Origin: Cybelea sp963824595
Lineage (GTDB): Bacteria; Vulcanimicrobiota; Vulcanimicrobiia; Vulcanimicrobiales; Vulcanimicrobiaceae
Direction: 5' to 3'
Assembly (NCBI GenBank): GCA_963824595.1
Contig: CAWGPY010000008.1
Coordinates: 36,650 to 100,649, forward strand
Length of the DNA: 64,000 nucleotides
A model generated the notes under the pieces. The model had not been told where the DNA came from. It made no database searches and saw nothing but the letters and a program-made list of their open reading frames with translations. A program made the position numbers and the translations under genes. This document shows, one piece after another, positions 50,362 through 57,754 of this stretch. The first letter of the stretch is position 1. Each line of letters opens with the position of its first letter.

Positions 50362-50559
50362 TTACGCGGTTTCACCGTTTCGCAGGCTGCGCGCGAGCGC
50401 GGCCAACGCGTCGCTCATCGCCTGTGCGGCTCGAGCGACCTGAACGCGAACCTTGGTGGTCTGCCCAGTGGCGGCCAGTCGCGCGAGCCGGCCGCTGTGG
50501 GCGTCTTCCAAGACGTCGTTCCGGCGAACCCGTGCTTCGGCTTCTTGCCAAAGTTGCAT
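50362..50559 (-). CDS. Small helical protein of unknown function (65 aa)
   Basis: Begins MQLWQEAEARVRRNDVLED and continues as Ala/Arg-rich amphipathic helix (VQVARAAQAMSDALAALA). ATG 50559 has GAGG ten bases upstream; an ATG twelve codons earlier lies in the terminator-adjacent region. TTTTGA and TAATAC, 16 bases apart, between the terminator at 50596 and this gene could be its promoter. No family recognised. Confidence 0.5.
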   Translation of the reverse strand: MQLWQEAEARVRRNDVLEDAHSGRLARLAATGQTTKVRVQVARAAQAMSDALAALARSLRNGETA

Positions 50560-50595
50560 GATTCGCCTCGTATTACAGAAAGTGCAGAAAATCAA

Positions 50596-50623
50596 AAGGC
50601 CTCCGGTCGATCGCGGAGGCCTT
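50596..50623 (-). terminator. Intrinsic terminator of the 29-codon gene
   Basis: A perfect 10-bp stem, AAGGCCTCCG / CGGAGGCCTT, with an eight-base loop. On the minus strand it is followed by TTGATTTTC, a T-rich run. It lies 23 bases past the small gene's stop. Confidence 0.85.
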
Positions 50624-50645
50624 CGGAATGGTGAACGGCCGAGCT

Positions 50646-50735
50646 CTACGCCGCCTTACCCCCCGAAGGACCAAACGAATTCGACCCCACGCCGATCTTG
50701 GGCGTGGCGGAGAACAGTTGACGCGTTTGATCCAT
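50646..50735 (-). CDS. 29-aa peptide gene with its own promoter, RBS and terminator
   Basis: Not recognised. Starts at ATG 50735 and stops at TAG 50646-50648. AAAGGAG (50741-50747) lies five bases before the ATG. The peptide begins MDQTRQLFSATPK and ends IGVGSNSFGPSGGKAA: a charged/polar first half, then a Gly/Ser-rich second half with five Gly, no Cys and no hydrophobic stretch. The transcript would be about 175 bases and hold only this gene. The layout looks like a RiPP-type precursor (leader plus small core), a signalling peptide, or an abundant small protein. No modifying enzyme, protease or exporter is adjacent. Confidence 0.7.
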   Translation of the reverse strand: MDQTRQLFSATPKIGVGSNSFGPSGGKAA

Positions 50736-50771
50736 AGTCTCTCCTTTATGACGGTCGAGTGATACGCGCCA

Positions 50772-50800
50772 CTTTAACATGCCTGCGAATGCCCTGTCAA
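50772..50800 (-). promoter_or_regulatory. Promoter of the 29-codon gene
   Basis: Minus strand: a consensus TTGACA (50795-50800), 17-base spacer, TTAAAG (50772-50777), or TAAAGT one base further on. Transcription would start near 50765, giving a leader of about 30 bases. This is one of the best -35 boxes in the window. Confidence 0.65.
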
Positions 50801-51021
50801 ACCAACGATTGGTGCGCGATCGCGGCCGCCGCGGTCGCTGCGAACGTGCTTCGCCGGCGAGAACCGTGACGCCGTCGAACAGCATCGATTGACGTCAGGC
50901 CCGAATCGTTCGCTCGGCTCGCGGGTCCAAGAATCCGCTCATCCGAGCCGCGGACAAGCAGGGTCGCAAACGCCGCGCGGCGAGATAACCAAGACTGAAA
51001 GCCGCCGGCGACGGCGGACAC

Positions 51022-51096
51022 GGGCGGTTAGCTCAGTGGGAGAGCGCTTCCTTGACACGGAAGAGGTCACATGTTCAATCCATGTACCGCCCACCA
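51022..51096 (+). tRNA. tRNA-Val (GAC), CCA encoded
   Basis: Acceptor GGGCGGT/ACCGCCC. Anticodon arm CTTCC-TTGACAC-GGAAG, T-loop TTCAATC. CCA is encoded. Second valine tRNA in the window, alone and on the opposite strand from the others. Confidence 0.95.
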
Positions 51097-51144
51097 TTTA
51101 TTCGGGAAGTGGCGCGCTTAACTCCACGTGCGAATATAGAGAGC

Positions 51145-51180
51145 AAAGGGCCGAGGCGTACTCCATCACCTCGGCCCTTT
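51145..51180. terminator. Terminator hairpin after tRNA-Val (GAC)
   Basis: A perfect 12-bp stem AAAGGGCCGAGG / CCTCGGCCCTTT with a 12-base loop. A-rich on one side and T-rich on the other, so it could end both the tRNA transcript and the convergent glycine-zipper gene. Confidence 0.75.
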
Positions 51181-51214
51181 GACATGGGGCATGGCGCGAG
51201 ACCGAAGCCTCGCC

Positions 51215-51784
51215 TCAACGCGTGTTGGAGCGCACCTCGCCCGCATAATCTACGTCGCGATCGACGGTGCCGTAGCTTGAGGAACGGCCGGCGGCGAGCG
51301 CCCGTCGCACGTCGGCACGATGTTCTTTCGTTTTCGGACGGACCGCGACGAGAATTCCACCCTCGCGCAAGCCCTTCTCGTAGTCTTTGGCGCGTTTCTC
51401 GCCGATTCCGACCCCAATCAGTCCGCCAACGATACCTCCGCCTGCCGCGCCGGCTCCTAGGCCGGCTAACGCAGCCGCTAACGGGCCCACCACAAGCGGC
51501 GTGGCAAGGCCGCCCGTGCCCGCGATTGCGGCTACGCTACCCGTCGCGGTGAGCCCCGCAACGATCGCGCCCAGAACGCCTCCGACGGTGGCACCGGCGG
51601 CAACGCCTTCGCTGCCTTTGGCATTTACGACCGCCGAGAACGCCTTCTCGCGTGTTTTGTCGTCCATCATTACGCTGATGTCGTCGCGACCGTAACCGAG
51701 GCCATGCAGGCGGTCAACCGCCGCACTAGCCGGCTCTCGGTCGTAGTATATTTCGGATTCGAATACGTCGTCGTTATCGTACAT
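51215..51784 (-). CDS. Glycine-zipper protein with YflT-like (general stress) N-terminus
   Basis: 189 aa. N-terminal alpha/beta part (FESEIYYDREPASAAVDRLH, GYGRDDISVMMDD) resembles the heat-induced stress protein YflT/PF11181 fold. The middle (about residues 65-135) is a long Gly/Ala-rich hydrophobic zipper (GVAAGATVGGVLGAIVAGL and two more such runs) likely to enter membranes or pack helices. A charged tail follows. ATG 51784 is favoured over the frame's earlier start. Probably stress-linked; not tested. Confidence 0.72.
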   Translation of the reverse strand: MYDNDDVFESEIYYDREPASAAVDRLHGLGYGRDDISVMMDDKTREKAFSAVVNAKGSEGVAAGATVGGVLGAIVAGLTATGSVAAIAGTGGLATPLVVGPLAAALAGLGAGAAGGGIVGGLIGVGIGEKRAKDYEKGLREGGILVAVRPKTKEHRADVRRALAAGRSSSYGTVDRDVDYAGEVRSNTR

Positions 51785-51847
51785 GTGTCCTCGCTTTCCG
51801 GCGTTTTCTACCCGTCGCGCTGAACGATAAAACTCCGGCGACGTCAC

Positions 51848-52207
51848 GATTGACTAAACGAATTCCTAAACGCAACCCGCCCCTAACTCACGATCGCGCA
51901 AGCCGCTGTTAACGCGACGAGAGCGCCCGTTGCTTAAGCGAGCGCTCTCGGTTCTATCGAGTACATTTGAACGGTTTCCACTACGTAACGTTCCCTCCGC
52001 ATATCGCCGCTAAACGCGATGCGTAAGAGCGATTGCCGGGTAGGCGTCACGCAGCCCGCCGTCCGATCCGCCGCTAAACGTATACAGCACGCTGTGGTAA
52101 GCGGTCGCATCCCGAGCCGCCGCACGCCGCAGCGGCGCGCTGCTACCGAACCGGCGGCGCGAGCCCGCGGTAAGGCGGGCCCGCGCGTTGGCCGTTCTGC
52201 GAGCGAG
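51848..52207. other. Non-coding gap with two hairpins
   Basis: No convincing gene; the one ORF here (minus, 51934-52230) looks like random GC-rich sequence. Two stems are present: CGAGAGCGC/GCGCTCTCG at 51918-51950 and GCGCGaGCCCGC/GCGGGCcCGCGC at 52157-52186. The second lies 22 bases past the stop of the propeller lipoprotein gene and may be its terminator, though it lacks a T-run. Confidence 0.55.
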
Positions 52208-53188
52208 TTACTTGCTGACGACCACGCCAACCGGGCTGATCAAGGGGCTCGTAAACTGCTGGCCCGGCGGTCCGCCGGCGGGATACTTATACTCGTTCGC
52301 TAGCGACAAGCACGTCTCCGGATTGATGACGACTCGCGTGTTCGGCGCGATGCGGTCGATGTAGAAATCGCCGAAGCTGTTACAGCTGCTCAGCAGTAAC
52401 GTCGGATTGGGATTGACGGGTGGGTTCGAAACGGCCAAGACGCCATTCGTTTTGATGTGATAGATCGCGTTCGACGACGCATCACCAACGGCGAGGTAGA
52501 GTTTGCCGGGAGGCTGCTGGACGCCGCCCGGAGCCGCCGGCCCACCGCTCACCGGAATGACCGTGAAGGCGCCGGCGGCAGACATCTTACCGAACGTAAA
52601 TGGGCCGCTCATGCCGTTGCCGTCTAGGTACAGAACCGGCGGACTGCCGGTGTGATAGTCGAGGAAACTCACCGTCGTAAACTTCGTCAGATTGGAGAAG
52701 ACATTCGTCGGCGACGTTGCGGCGCCGTTGTACACCGAGATGCTGCCCGACGCACCGTTCGCCACCGCCACGCGATACGGCGTCTGCCGCACGGCACAGG
52801 CGACCGGTTTTTGCCCCGGATCGTTGAGCGTGTGCACGAACGCACCGGCGTTGGTGTACTCTTGGATCGCGCTCGCTCCGGTATCGACGACGTAGACGTT
52901 CCCGGACCCATCGACGCACTCGCCGGCCGGCGTGTTGAAGCCGCTGAGCGTGAAGGCCAGGGTGTTGTTGGGGTAGTTATACACCTGGACCACGCCGTTG
53001 CCGGGGCCGGTGCCCAGGTCCGAAACGAACAGATGCGGCACGAGCGGAGGCCGAACGCCCTTTTGATCGGCGGCCGAATGCGAGGGTATCGCGGGCGAGC
53101 CGATTTGTGACGTTCCGCTGCACCCGCTCAGCAGCGTAAGTGCTGCCGCCACGCTGAAGGCATAGGCGGCCGAGTTGGTGTTTTTCAT
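52208..53188 (-). CDS. Lipoprotein, beta-propeller (NHL/SMP-30-like)
   Basis: 326 aa. Lipoprotein signal peptide with lipobox LLSGCSG (Cys about residue 23). The body shows repeated blade-like strands: VVQVYNYPNNTLAFTLSGF, GECVDGSGNVYVVDTG, IQEYTNAGAFVHTL, KLYLAVGDASSNAIYHI. ECVDGSGNVYVVD recurs in the broken copy at 56751-57719 (ECVDASGNVFVAN), so the two are paralogues. There are no catalytic residues I can point to. GGAG lies nine bases before the ATG. Surface binding is the likeliest role. Confidence 0.82.
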   Translation of the reverse strand: MKNTNSAAYAFSVAAALTLLSGCSGTSQIGSPAIPSHSAADQKGVRPPLVPHLFVSDLGTGPGNGVVQVYNYPNNTLAFTLSGFNTPAGECVDGSGNVYVVDTGASAIQEYTNAGAFVHTLNDPGQKPVACAVRQTPYRVAVANGASGSISVYNGAATSPTNVFSNLTKFTTVSFLDYHTGSPPVLYLDGNGMSGPFTFGKMSAAGAFTVIPVSGGPAAPGGVQQPPGKLYLAVGDASSNAIYHIKTNGVLAVSNPPVNPNPTLLLSSCNSFGDFYIDRIAPNTRVVINPETCLSLANEYKYPAGGPPGQQFTSPLISPVGVVVSK

Positions 53189-53456
53189 AAGTGGACGCTC
53201 CTATTTTCGTGAAAGCACGGATCCGAGATCGCAACTTCACGAGGCCGCGAAGTAGCTGATCGGTTACCTGACTCTAACAGAGCTCAAGCGCCCGTGTCCT
53301 CAGACAAGCCGGGTTGTCCGGGCCCTTGTCCGAGTTCTCGGGCGCGCAGCGGGAGCGTGGAGCGCCGGGCGGCGCTATTTGGGCGGGGCCGGGAGGCCCC
53401 CACTATTGACCTGTCCTCGGCCCCGCTTCACGAGGTTACAAAAATCCGGCGGCTCG
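53189..53456. other. Upstream region of the propeller lipoprotein gene
   Basis: No gene seen. It contains GC hairpins, for example AGCGCC-GGG-CGGCGCT and GGGGCC-GGGA-GGCCCC near 53386. On the minus strand it would be leader of the propeller gene. A TGTTAGAGT sequence near 53272-53280 could be a -10 box, without a convincing -35. Confidence 0.4.
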
Positions 53457-53550
53457 AAAAAGGGCGCCCCGAGCCACCGGCCGGGACTTTCGTCACGCGG
53501 GCCTGCTTGGTCCGGCCATCGCGAAAAGCGCCCGCCCTTTTTGTCGGGCG
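53457..53550. other. Candidate structured RNA or attenuator-like element
   Basis: AAAAAGGGCG (53457-53466) pairs perfectly with CGCCCTTTTT (53533-53542). Nested inside is GGCCGG...CCGGCC. The right arm overlaps a second possible stem, CGCCCG (53529-53534) with CGGGCG (53545-53550). The two pairings exclude each other, as in a switch. No known riboswitch consensus is recognised. Confidence 0.4.
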
Positions 53551-53607
53551 AACGCCTTTCTTTTGGATGTTGTGGCCCCCGAGAATTTCTCCTCGAGGAC
53601 GCGTAAA

Positions 53608-53633
53608 TTATGCCCGCTTCGCGTCGGGCATAA
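53608..53633 (-). terminator. Terminator hairpin after the PF04185 phosphoesterase gene
   Basis: A perfect 9-bp stem TTATGCCCG / CGGGCATAA with an eight-base loop, 19 bases past the stop, followed on the minus strand by TTT. Confidence 0.6.
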
Positions 53634-53651
53634 ACGTGCGGCCTGCCCGCC

Positions 53652-55007
53652 TCACTCGTAGTCGGGGGCGAAATACTCGTCCCCGAACTGACGCATGAAA
53701 AACTTCGGCGGATACGGGGCCTTGATCGGCACGAACTTGTGCGGGCTTTGCGAGAAGTCGAAGCAGTCGGCGGCGGGCGAGTTCGCGCGTTTGTCGGCCG
53801 CCGCCATTTGCGGCACGCCCCACAGGTCCTCGGCAAAGCGCAGCACGCTCGCCGTCTCGTACGGCAGATGCGAGACGTAGTTCTGCTTCGAGTACGGCGA
53901 CATCACGATCAGCGGAACGCGGAATCCCACGCTGTCCCGATCCTTATACGGCGGCGGAACGTGATCGTAGAGGCCGCCCCAATCGTCCCACTGGATGAAG
54001 ATCGCCGTCGAGTCCCAGAACTTGCTCCTCCCGACCGTGTTCACCAGCGCCGCGACCCACGACGGCCCGTAGCCGCCCGGGCAGTTGACGTGATCGGAAT
54101 CGTCGCACACCGGCATGACCCACGTAAAGTCTGCAAGCTTGCCCGCGCGCACGTCGGTGATGAACTTCCAATTCGGCGAGATGACGTCTTTCTTCCAGTC
54201 CGGGCCGTTGTAAATGTGATCGATCGCCTGATAGCTCGACCAGGTTCCACCGTCGCCGCTCGACGGGCTTCCGTATTTGCTTGCATAGAACTTCCACGAC
54301 AGTCCGGCCTTGTCGAGCTCGTCGCCGAGCGTCGTGTAGTTGAAGCACGCCGACTCGTAACGACCGATCGTCCGCTCCTTGGTGATCGTCGGCACCTCGA
54401 TCGTTTTGTTGTCTTCGCAGCCCCAATAGAAGCTCGTCGGCAGGTCCACGGCCCAGTTGTCCTGCGCCGCAATGATGTACTGGTGCGCGGTAAAACTCTC
54501 GTCGAGCTGCGATTGAAACGTCTTGTCGGCCAGCACGCCCTCGTGCGCCATGTCCCAATACGGTTTCGATTCGTTGTGCGGAACGTACACGTACTCGGGA
54601 TACTTGACGTTGCTGGGGCCGCCGGCGTTGAGTTCCTTGTTGAAGCCGTTGTTGCGGCATTGCGTGCCGGGCAGCTTGCCCGTTCCGTTGCACGCCGCGA
54701 ACATCGCCTCGGCCGAGTGGTCGATCACGTAGAAGGCCGCCAATCCCACGGGCTTCAGCTTCACCGTCTCGCCGGTCGAGATCTTGCCCTCCGACACCGT
54801 GTCCGCGCCGGGATAGCCCTGAAACATGTTGTCGAAGCTTCGATTCTCTTGCACGATGTAGACGATGTGCTTGATCTTGCCGGCGCCCGTGCCGTTGAGG
54901 CGTTGCAGGGCCGAGCTGCTCTGCATGTACGGCAGCGCGCCTTGCGAACACGCGGACAACGCAAGCACGCCGGAACACACGATCGATCTAAGACGAACGG
55001 AAATCAC
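53652..55007 (-). CDS. PF04185 phosphoesterase (phospholipase C/acid phosphatase type), lipoprotein
   Basis: 451 aa, exported. Signal peptide with lipobox LALSACSQ (Cys about residue 19). The family's N-terminal motif is HIVYIVQENRSFDNMFQGYP, with Asn-Arg-Ser around the nucleophile. WDDWGGLYDHVPPP and GFRVPLIVMSPYSK are the metal and C-terminal motifs. Family members cleave phospholipid head groups or phosphomonoesters. The GTG at 55007 overlaps the upstream membrane protein stop (GTGA). Paralogue of the broken gene at 57755-59133. Confidence 0.9.
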   Translation of the reverse strand: MISVRLRSIVCSGVLALSACSQGALPYMQSSSALQRLNGTGAGKIKHIVYIVQENRSFDNMFQGYPGADTVSEGKISTGETVKLKPVGLAAFYVIDHSAEAMFAACNGTGKLPGTQCRNNGFNKELNAGGPSNVKYPEYVYVPHNESKPYWDMAHEGVLADKTFQSQLDESFTAHQYIIAAQDNWAVDLPTSFYWGCEDNKTIEVPTITKERTIGRYESACFNYTTLGDELDKAGLSWKFYASKYGSPSSGDGGTWSSYQAIDHIYNGPDWKKDVISPNWKFITDVRAGKLADFTWVMPVCDDSDHVNCPGGYGPSWVAALVNTVGRSKFWDSTAIFIQWDDWGGLYDHVPPPYKDRDSVGFRVPLIVMSPYSKQNYVSHLPYETASVLRFAEDLWGVPQMAAADKRANSPAADCFDFSQSPHKFVPIKAPYPPKFFMRQFGDEYFAPDYE

Positions 55008-55798
55008 GCGCGAATGTCCTTCCTCGACAGATGCTGTCGTCCCAAAAGTTCGGCTACGATCCACGCCGCTCCCACCGATGCCAGGTTCACGGCGTTGCCC
55101 GCCCACGTCAGGTGGGCCTGGGGATGCGCCGCGAGCGCCGGCAGCCACACCAAAAGGCCGAAGACCCCCAGCATCGCCGCGAGCAAACGCGCCGCGAGCA
55201 GATCGAGCATGCCCGATAGTATCGCGACTCCCGCGAGCACGAATGCGACGCCCGTCAGGATCACCCAAAACTCCGGGCCCGGCGGAAGCCATTTCGGCAC
55301 CATCATCGCCGTCGCGGAGATCGCGGTGAAATGCGCGACCCCGAACGAGACCACGCAGACGCCGAATACGTAACGCCCCGCGCGCAGCGTCGCGGCGCAC
55401 ACGCGGCAATCGGCGGGCGCCCGGCCCGCGTATGCGATCGCGGCGGCCGCGGCCAGCGCCAGCTCCTGCAGCATGCCGGCCCACGTGCCGAATATGCCGG
55501 GAAAGCCGATCACCCGCGGCAGCCAGAACGCGGCGAAGATCGCGTACGTCAGGGCGAGCAGCGCGGCGCCGCCGCGCAGCGTCCGCGGAACCTGCATGGC
55601 CGCTCCGCCCACCACCAGCGGCACGGCCGCCGCGTAGGCCAAGCCGACGCGTCCGGGCACGTCGCCGAACGCCTGGACCGGCTGCCACGCCGTGGCGAAA
55701 TCGCCCCACACGAAACCGATCGCGCCGAGCGCGAGCGACGCGCCGCCAAACACGCGCGCGCCGGGTGAAACTCCGCTCGCGTCTCTCACTTCTGCCAA
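55004..55798 (-). CDS. Integral membrane protein, unknown function (264 aa)
   Basis: About eight hydrophobic segments (ASLALGAIGFVWGDF, VGLAYAAAVPLVVGGAAM, ALLALTYAIFAAFWLP, ELALAAAAAIAYAG, GVCVVSFGVAHFTAI and others). A CRVC pair lies in the middle loop. It resembles DoxX/DUF-type membrane proteins but I cannot name the family. The start is a TTG at 55798 or a GTG at 55789. It is translationally coupled to the phosphoesterase downstream, so they may work together at the membrane. Confidence 0.7.
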   Translation of the reverse strand: MAEVRDASGVSPGARVFGGASLALGAIGFVWGDFATAWQPVQAFGDVPGRVGLAYAAAVPLVVGGAAMQVPRTLRGGAALLALTYAIFAAFWLPRVIGFPGIFGTWAGMLQELALAAAAAIAYAGRAPADCRVCAATLRAGRYVFGVCVVSFGVAHFTAISATAMMVPKWLPPGPEFWVILTGVAFVLAGVAILSGMLDLLAARLLAAMLGVFGLLVWLPALAAHPQAHLTWAGNAVNLASVGAAWIVAELLGRQHLSRKDIRA

Positions 55799-55917
55799 CG
55801 TCCCAACGGCTCAACGTTCGACGGCACGGGTGCGTTCCCGTCCGCGTCCCCGGCGTCCGCGGCGCATCGCGCAAGAAGCGGAAGGTTTAGGCGCGGCGCG
55901 GCTGCTAGGATGCGTGC

Positions 55918-56802
55918 ATGACACCCGTTCCCAACGCCACGGAAGCCGAGCGGTTCGGCGAGATCTGCCGCTACATTGACGACCACAGCGAGCAGCCGCT
56001 TTCTCTCGACGAGCTGGCCGCGATGGCAGCCACGAGCAAGTTTCACTTCGCGCGCCGCTTCAAAGCGGTGGTCGGCGTCACGCCGAAGCAATACGCGGCG
56101 CAGCGGCGCTTCAAGCAGTTCAAAAGCCGGCTGAAATCCGGTTCCGCGGTGGACGCATCGGTCTACGACGCCGGCTACGGCTCGGCGAGCCGCGCGTACG
56201 AAAGCGCCGCGCGCAACCTGGGCATGACGCCCGCGCAGTACCGCCGCGCCGGCCGCGGCGTCGAGATCTCGCACGCCACGCTCGAAACGCCGGCCGGGCT
56301 GCTGACGATCGGCGCCACGGATCGCGGCATCTGCTTCGCGCAGTTCGGCGATTCCGAGCCGGCGCTGCTCGAGCGCCTGCGCGCCGAGTATCCCAACGCG
56401 CGCGTCCTCGCGATGGAAAATCCGCCGCACCCGCAATTCGCCGCGTGGGTCGCCGCGATTCGCCGGCTCGTCGACGGCCCGGCCGCTGCCGACGCGCTGC
56501 CGCTCGACGTGCGCGCGACCGCGTTTCAAATGCGCGTGTGGCGTCATCTGCAGTCGATCCCCTACGGCGGCGTCGCGTCCTACGGCGAGGTCGCGGCCGC
56601 CATCGGCCGGCCCGGCGCGGCGCGCGCGGTCGCGGCGGCGTGCGCGCGCAATCCGGTCGCGATCGTCGTGCCGTGCCATCGCGTCATTCGCGAGTCGGGC
56701 GACCTGGGCGGCTATCGCTGGAATCTGGCGCGCAAGCGCGCGCTACTCGATCACGAACGCGGCGCCGCGGCGGGGCTCACCGCCACGCCGAGCGGCGCGT
56801 AA
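55918..56802 (+). CDS. AraC-type HTH fused to methylated-DNA-protein cysteine methyltransferase (Ada-like)
   Basis: 294 aa. Residues ~20-115 are an AraC-type DNA-binding domain (LSLDELAAMAATSKFHFARR, AGYGSASRAYESAARNLGMT). Residues ~120-285 are the O6-alkylguanine transferase with VASYGEVAAAIG, the arginine-finger region and acceptor-Cys motif IVVPCHRVIRESGDLGGY. The N-terminal zinc domain of full Ada, which accepts methyl from phosphotriesters, is missing, so how it senses damage is unclear. The 3' end overlaps the convergent broken gene by 52 bases. Confidence 0.92.
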   Translation: MTPVPNATEAERFGEICRYIDDHSEQPLSLDELAAMAATSKFHFARRFKAVVGVTPKQYAAQRRFKQFKSRLKSGSAVDASVYDAGYGSASRAYESAARNLGMTPAQYRRAGRGVEISHATLETPAGLLTIGATDRGICFAQFGDSEPALLERLRAEYPNARVLAMENPPHPQFAAWVAAIRRLVDGPAAADALPLDVRATAFQMRVWRHLQSIPYGGVASYGEVAAAIGRPGAARAVAAACARNPVAIVVPCHRVIRESGDLGGYRWNLARKRALLDHERGAAAGLTATPSGA

Positions 56803-57719
56803 AGCCCCCCGATCTTCTTCACCGCGTTACCGCCCTTCGGATACTTCCAGATTCCGGCGTCGCCGCCGTACGCGTCCGCGCCGATCACCTTCGAGCCCAC
56901 GATCGCGAACTCGAAGATTGCGTCGCGCCGCGCAGGCGCGTCGCGCCCACCTTCGTGCCGCTCGTCCCGCTGATGTCGAACCGATAGAGCGTGTTCGTGG
57001 ATTGATCGCCGACCGTGACGTGCGCGCCGTCCCATGCGACGCCGCCTCCGAACGCGATCGGCTGGTCGAGCGCGACGTCTTTCAGCGAGTGGGCGCCCTT
57101 CGGCAGCTCCGCAAACGCAAAGCCGCTGCTGCTCGGACCGCTGCCGTCGACGAAGAGATTGCCCTTGTCGTCGTAGGCGCACAGCTGCATCTGCCACATG
57201 TTCGGGTCGGTGTAGTGGCCGTCGGCTTACCCTTCGCGCGCTTGTAGATCACCACGTTGCCGTGCGTGCTGCTGCTCGGGCCAAGTTGGCCACCGCCAGA
57301 TTGCCGCTGCCCGGATCGATCGCACACCCGATGGGAAAGAAGCCGGGGTCTTGCAGCGTCGCGATCGCGCTGGTTCCCCCGTGCGCAAACTCCAAGATGT
57401 CGTTGCCGCCGGTGTTGGCCACGAACACGTTGCCGCTCGCGTCCACGCACTCGCCGGCCGGCTCCGCGAGATAGGGGATCGTCTGAACCAGCTTCCCCTT
57501 GGGATACGAGAACACGTAGAGATCGTTCGTGATGGTATCCGTCACGTACAGCAAATCGCCCTTAACGCTCTTGTCATCCTGAGCGGAGCGAGTGGAACGA
57601 GCGGAGTCGAAGGGCGGCGCCGTAGGCGCCGTGTCGAAGGGCCCTCCCGCGCAGCCCGCCAGCAGCGCCGCGGTCGCACACGAAACCAGCGCCGCGCGCC
57701 CAAAATGGAATCGCCTCAT
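56751..57719 (-). pseudogene. Beta-propeller lipoprotein gene broken by three frameshifts
   Basis: Read across three frames it gives one ~320-aa protein like the one at 52208. It has lipobox LLAGCAG, GECVDASGNVFVANTGGND, then (shift near 57280) THGNVVIYKRAKGKP, (shift near 57218) MWQMQLCAYDDKGNLFVDGS, (shift near 56938) DAIFEFAIVGSKVIGADAYG, to a TGA at 56751. Each break is repaired by adding one G to a short G run. A GTCATCCTGAGC repeat lies in frame near the N-terminus. Either a decaying gene or uncorrected sequencing errors. Confidence 0.75.
57573..57614 (+). repeat. Dispersed GTCATCCTGAGC repeat, copy 2 (inside a CDS)
   Basis: Starts GTCATCCTGAGCGGAGCGAG and ends GAGTCGAAGGG. On the minus strand it is translated within the propeller lipoprotein's N-terminal linker as FDSARSTRSAQDDK, in the same frame as copy 1. 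Confidence 0.75.
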
Positions 57720-57754
57720 GCTATGCCCCTTCCTCCGAGAACGAGATGTAGCGC

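Noticed and set aside
51934..52230. 98-codon minus-strand frame in the gap
   Set aside because: No ribosome-binding site, basic random composition, overlaps the end of the propeller lipoprotein gene.
53360..53650. Known riboswitch (c-di-GMP, SAM, TPP, cobalamin or c-di-AMP)
   Set aside because: Hairpins are present but none of the conserved core sequences of these classes could be found on either strand.
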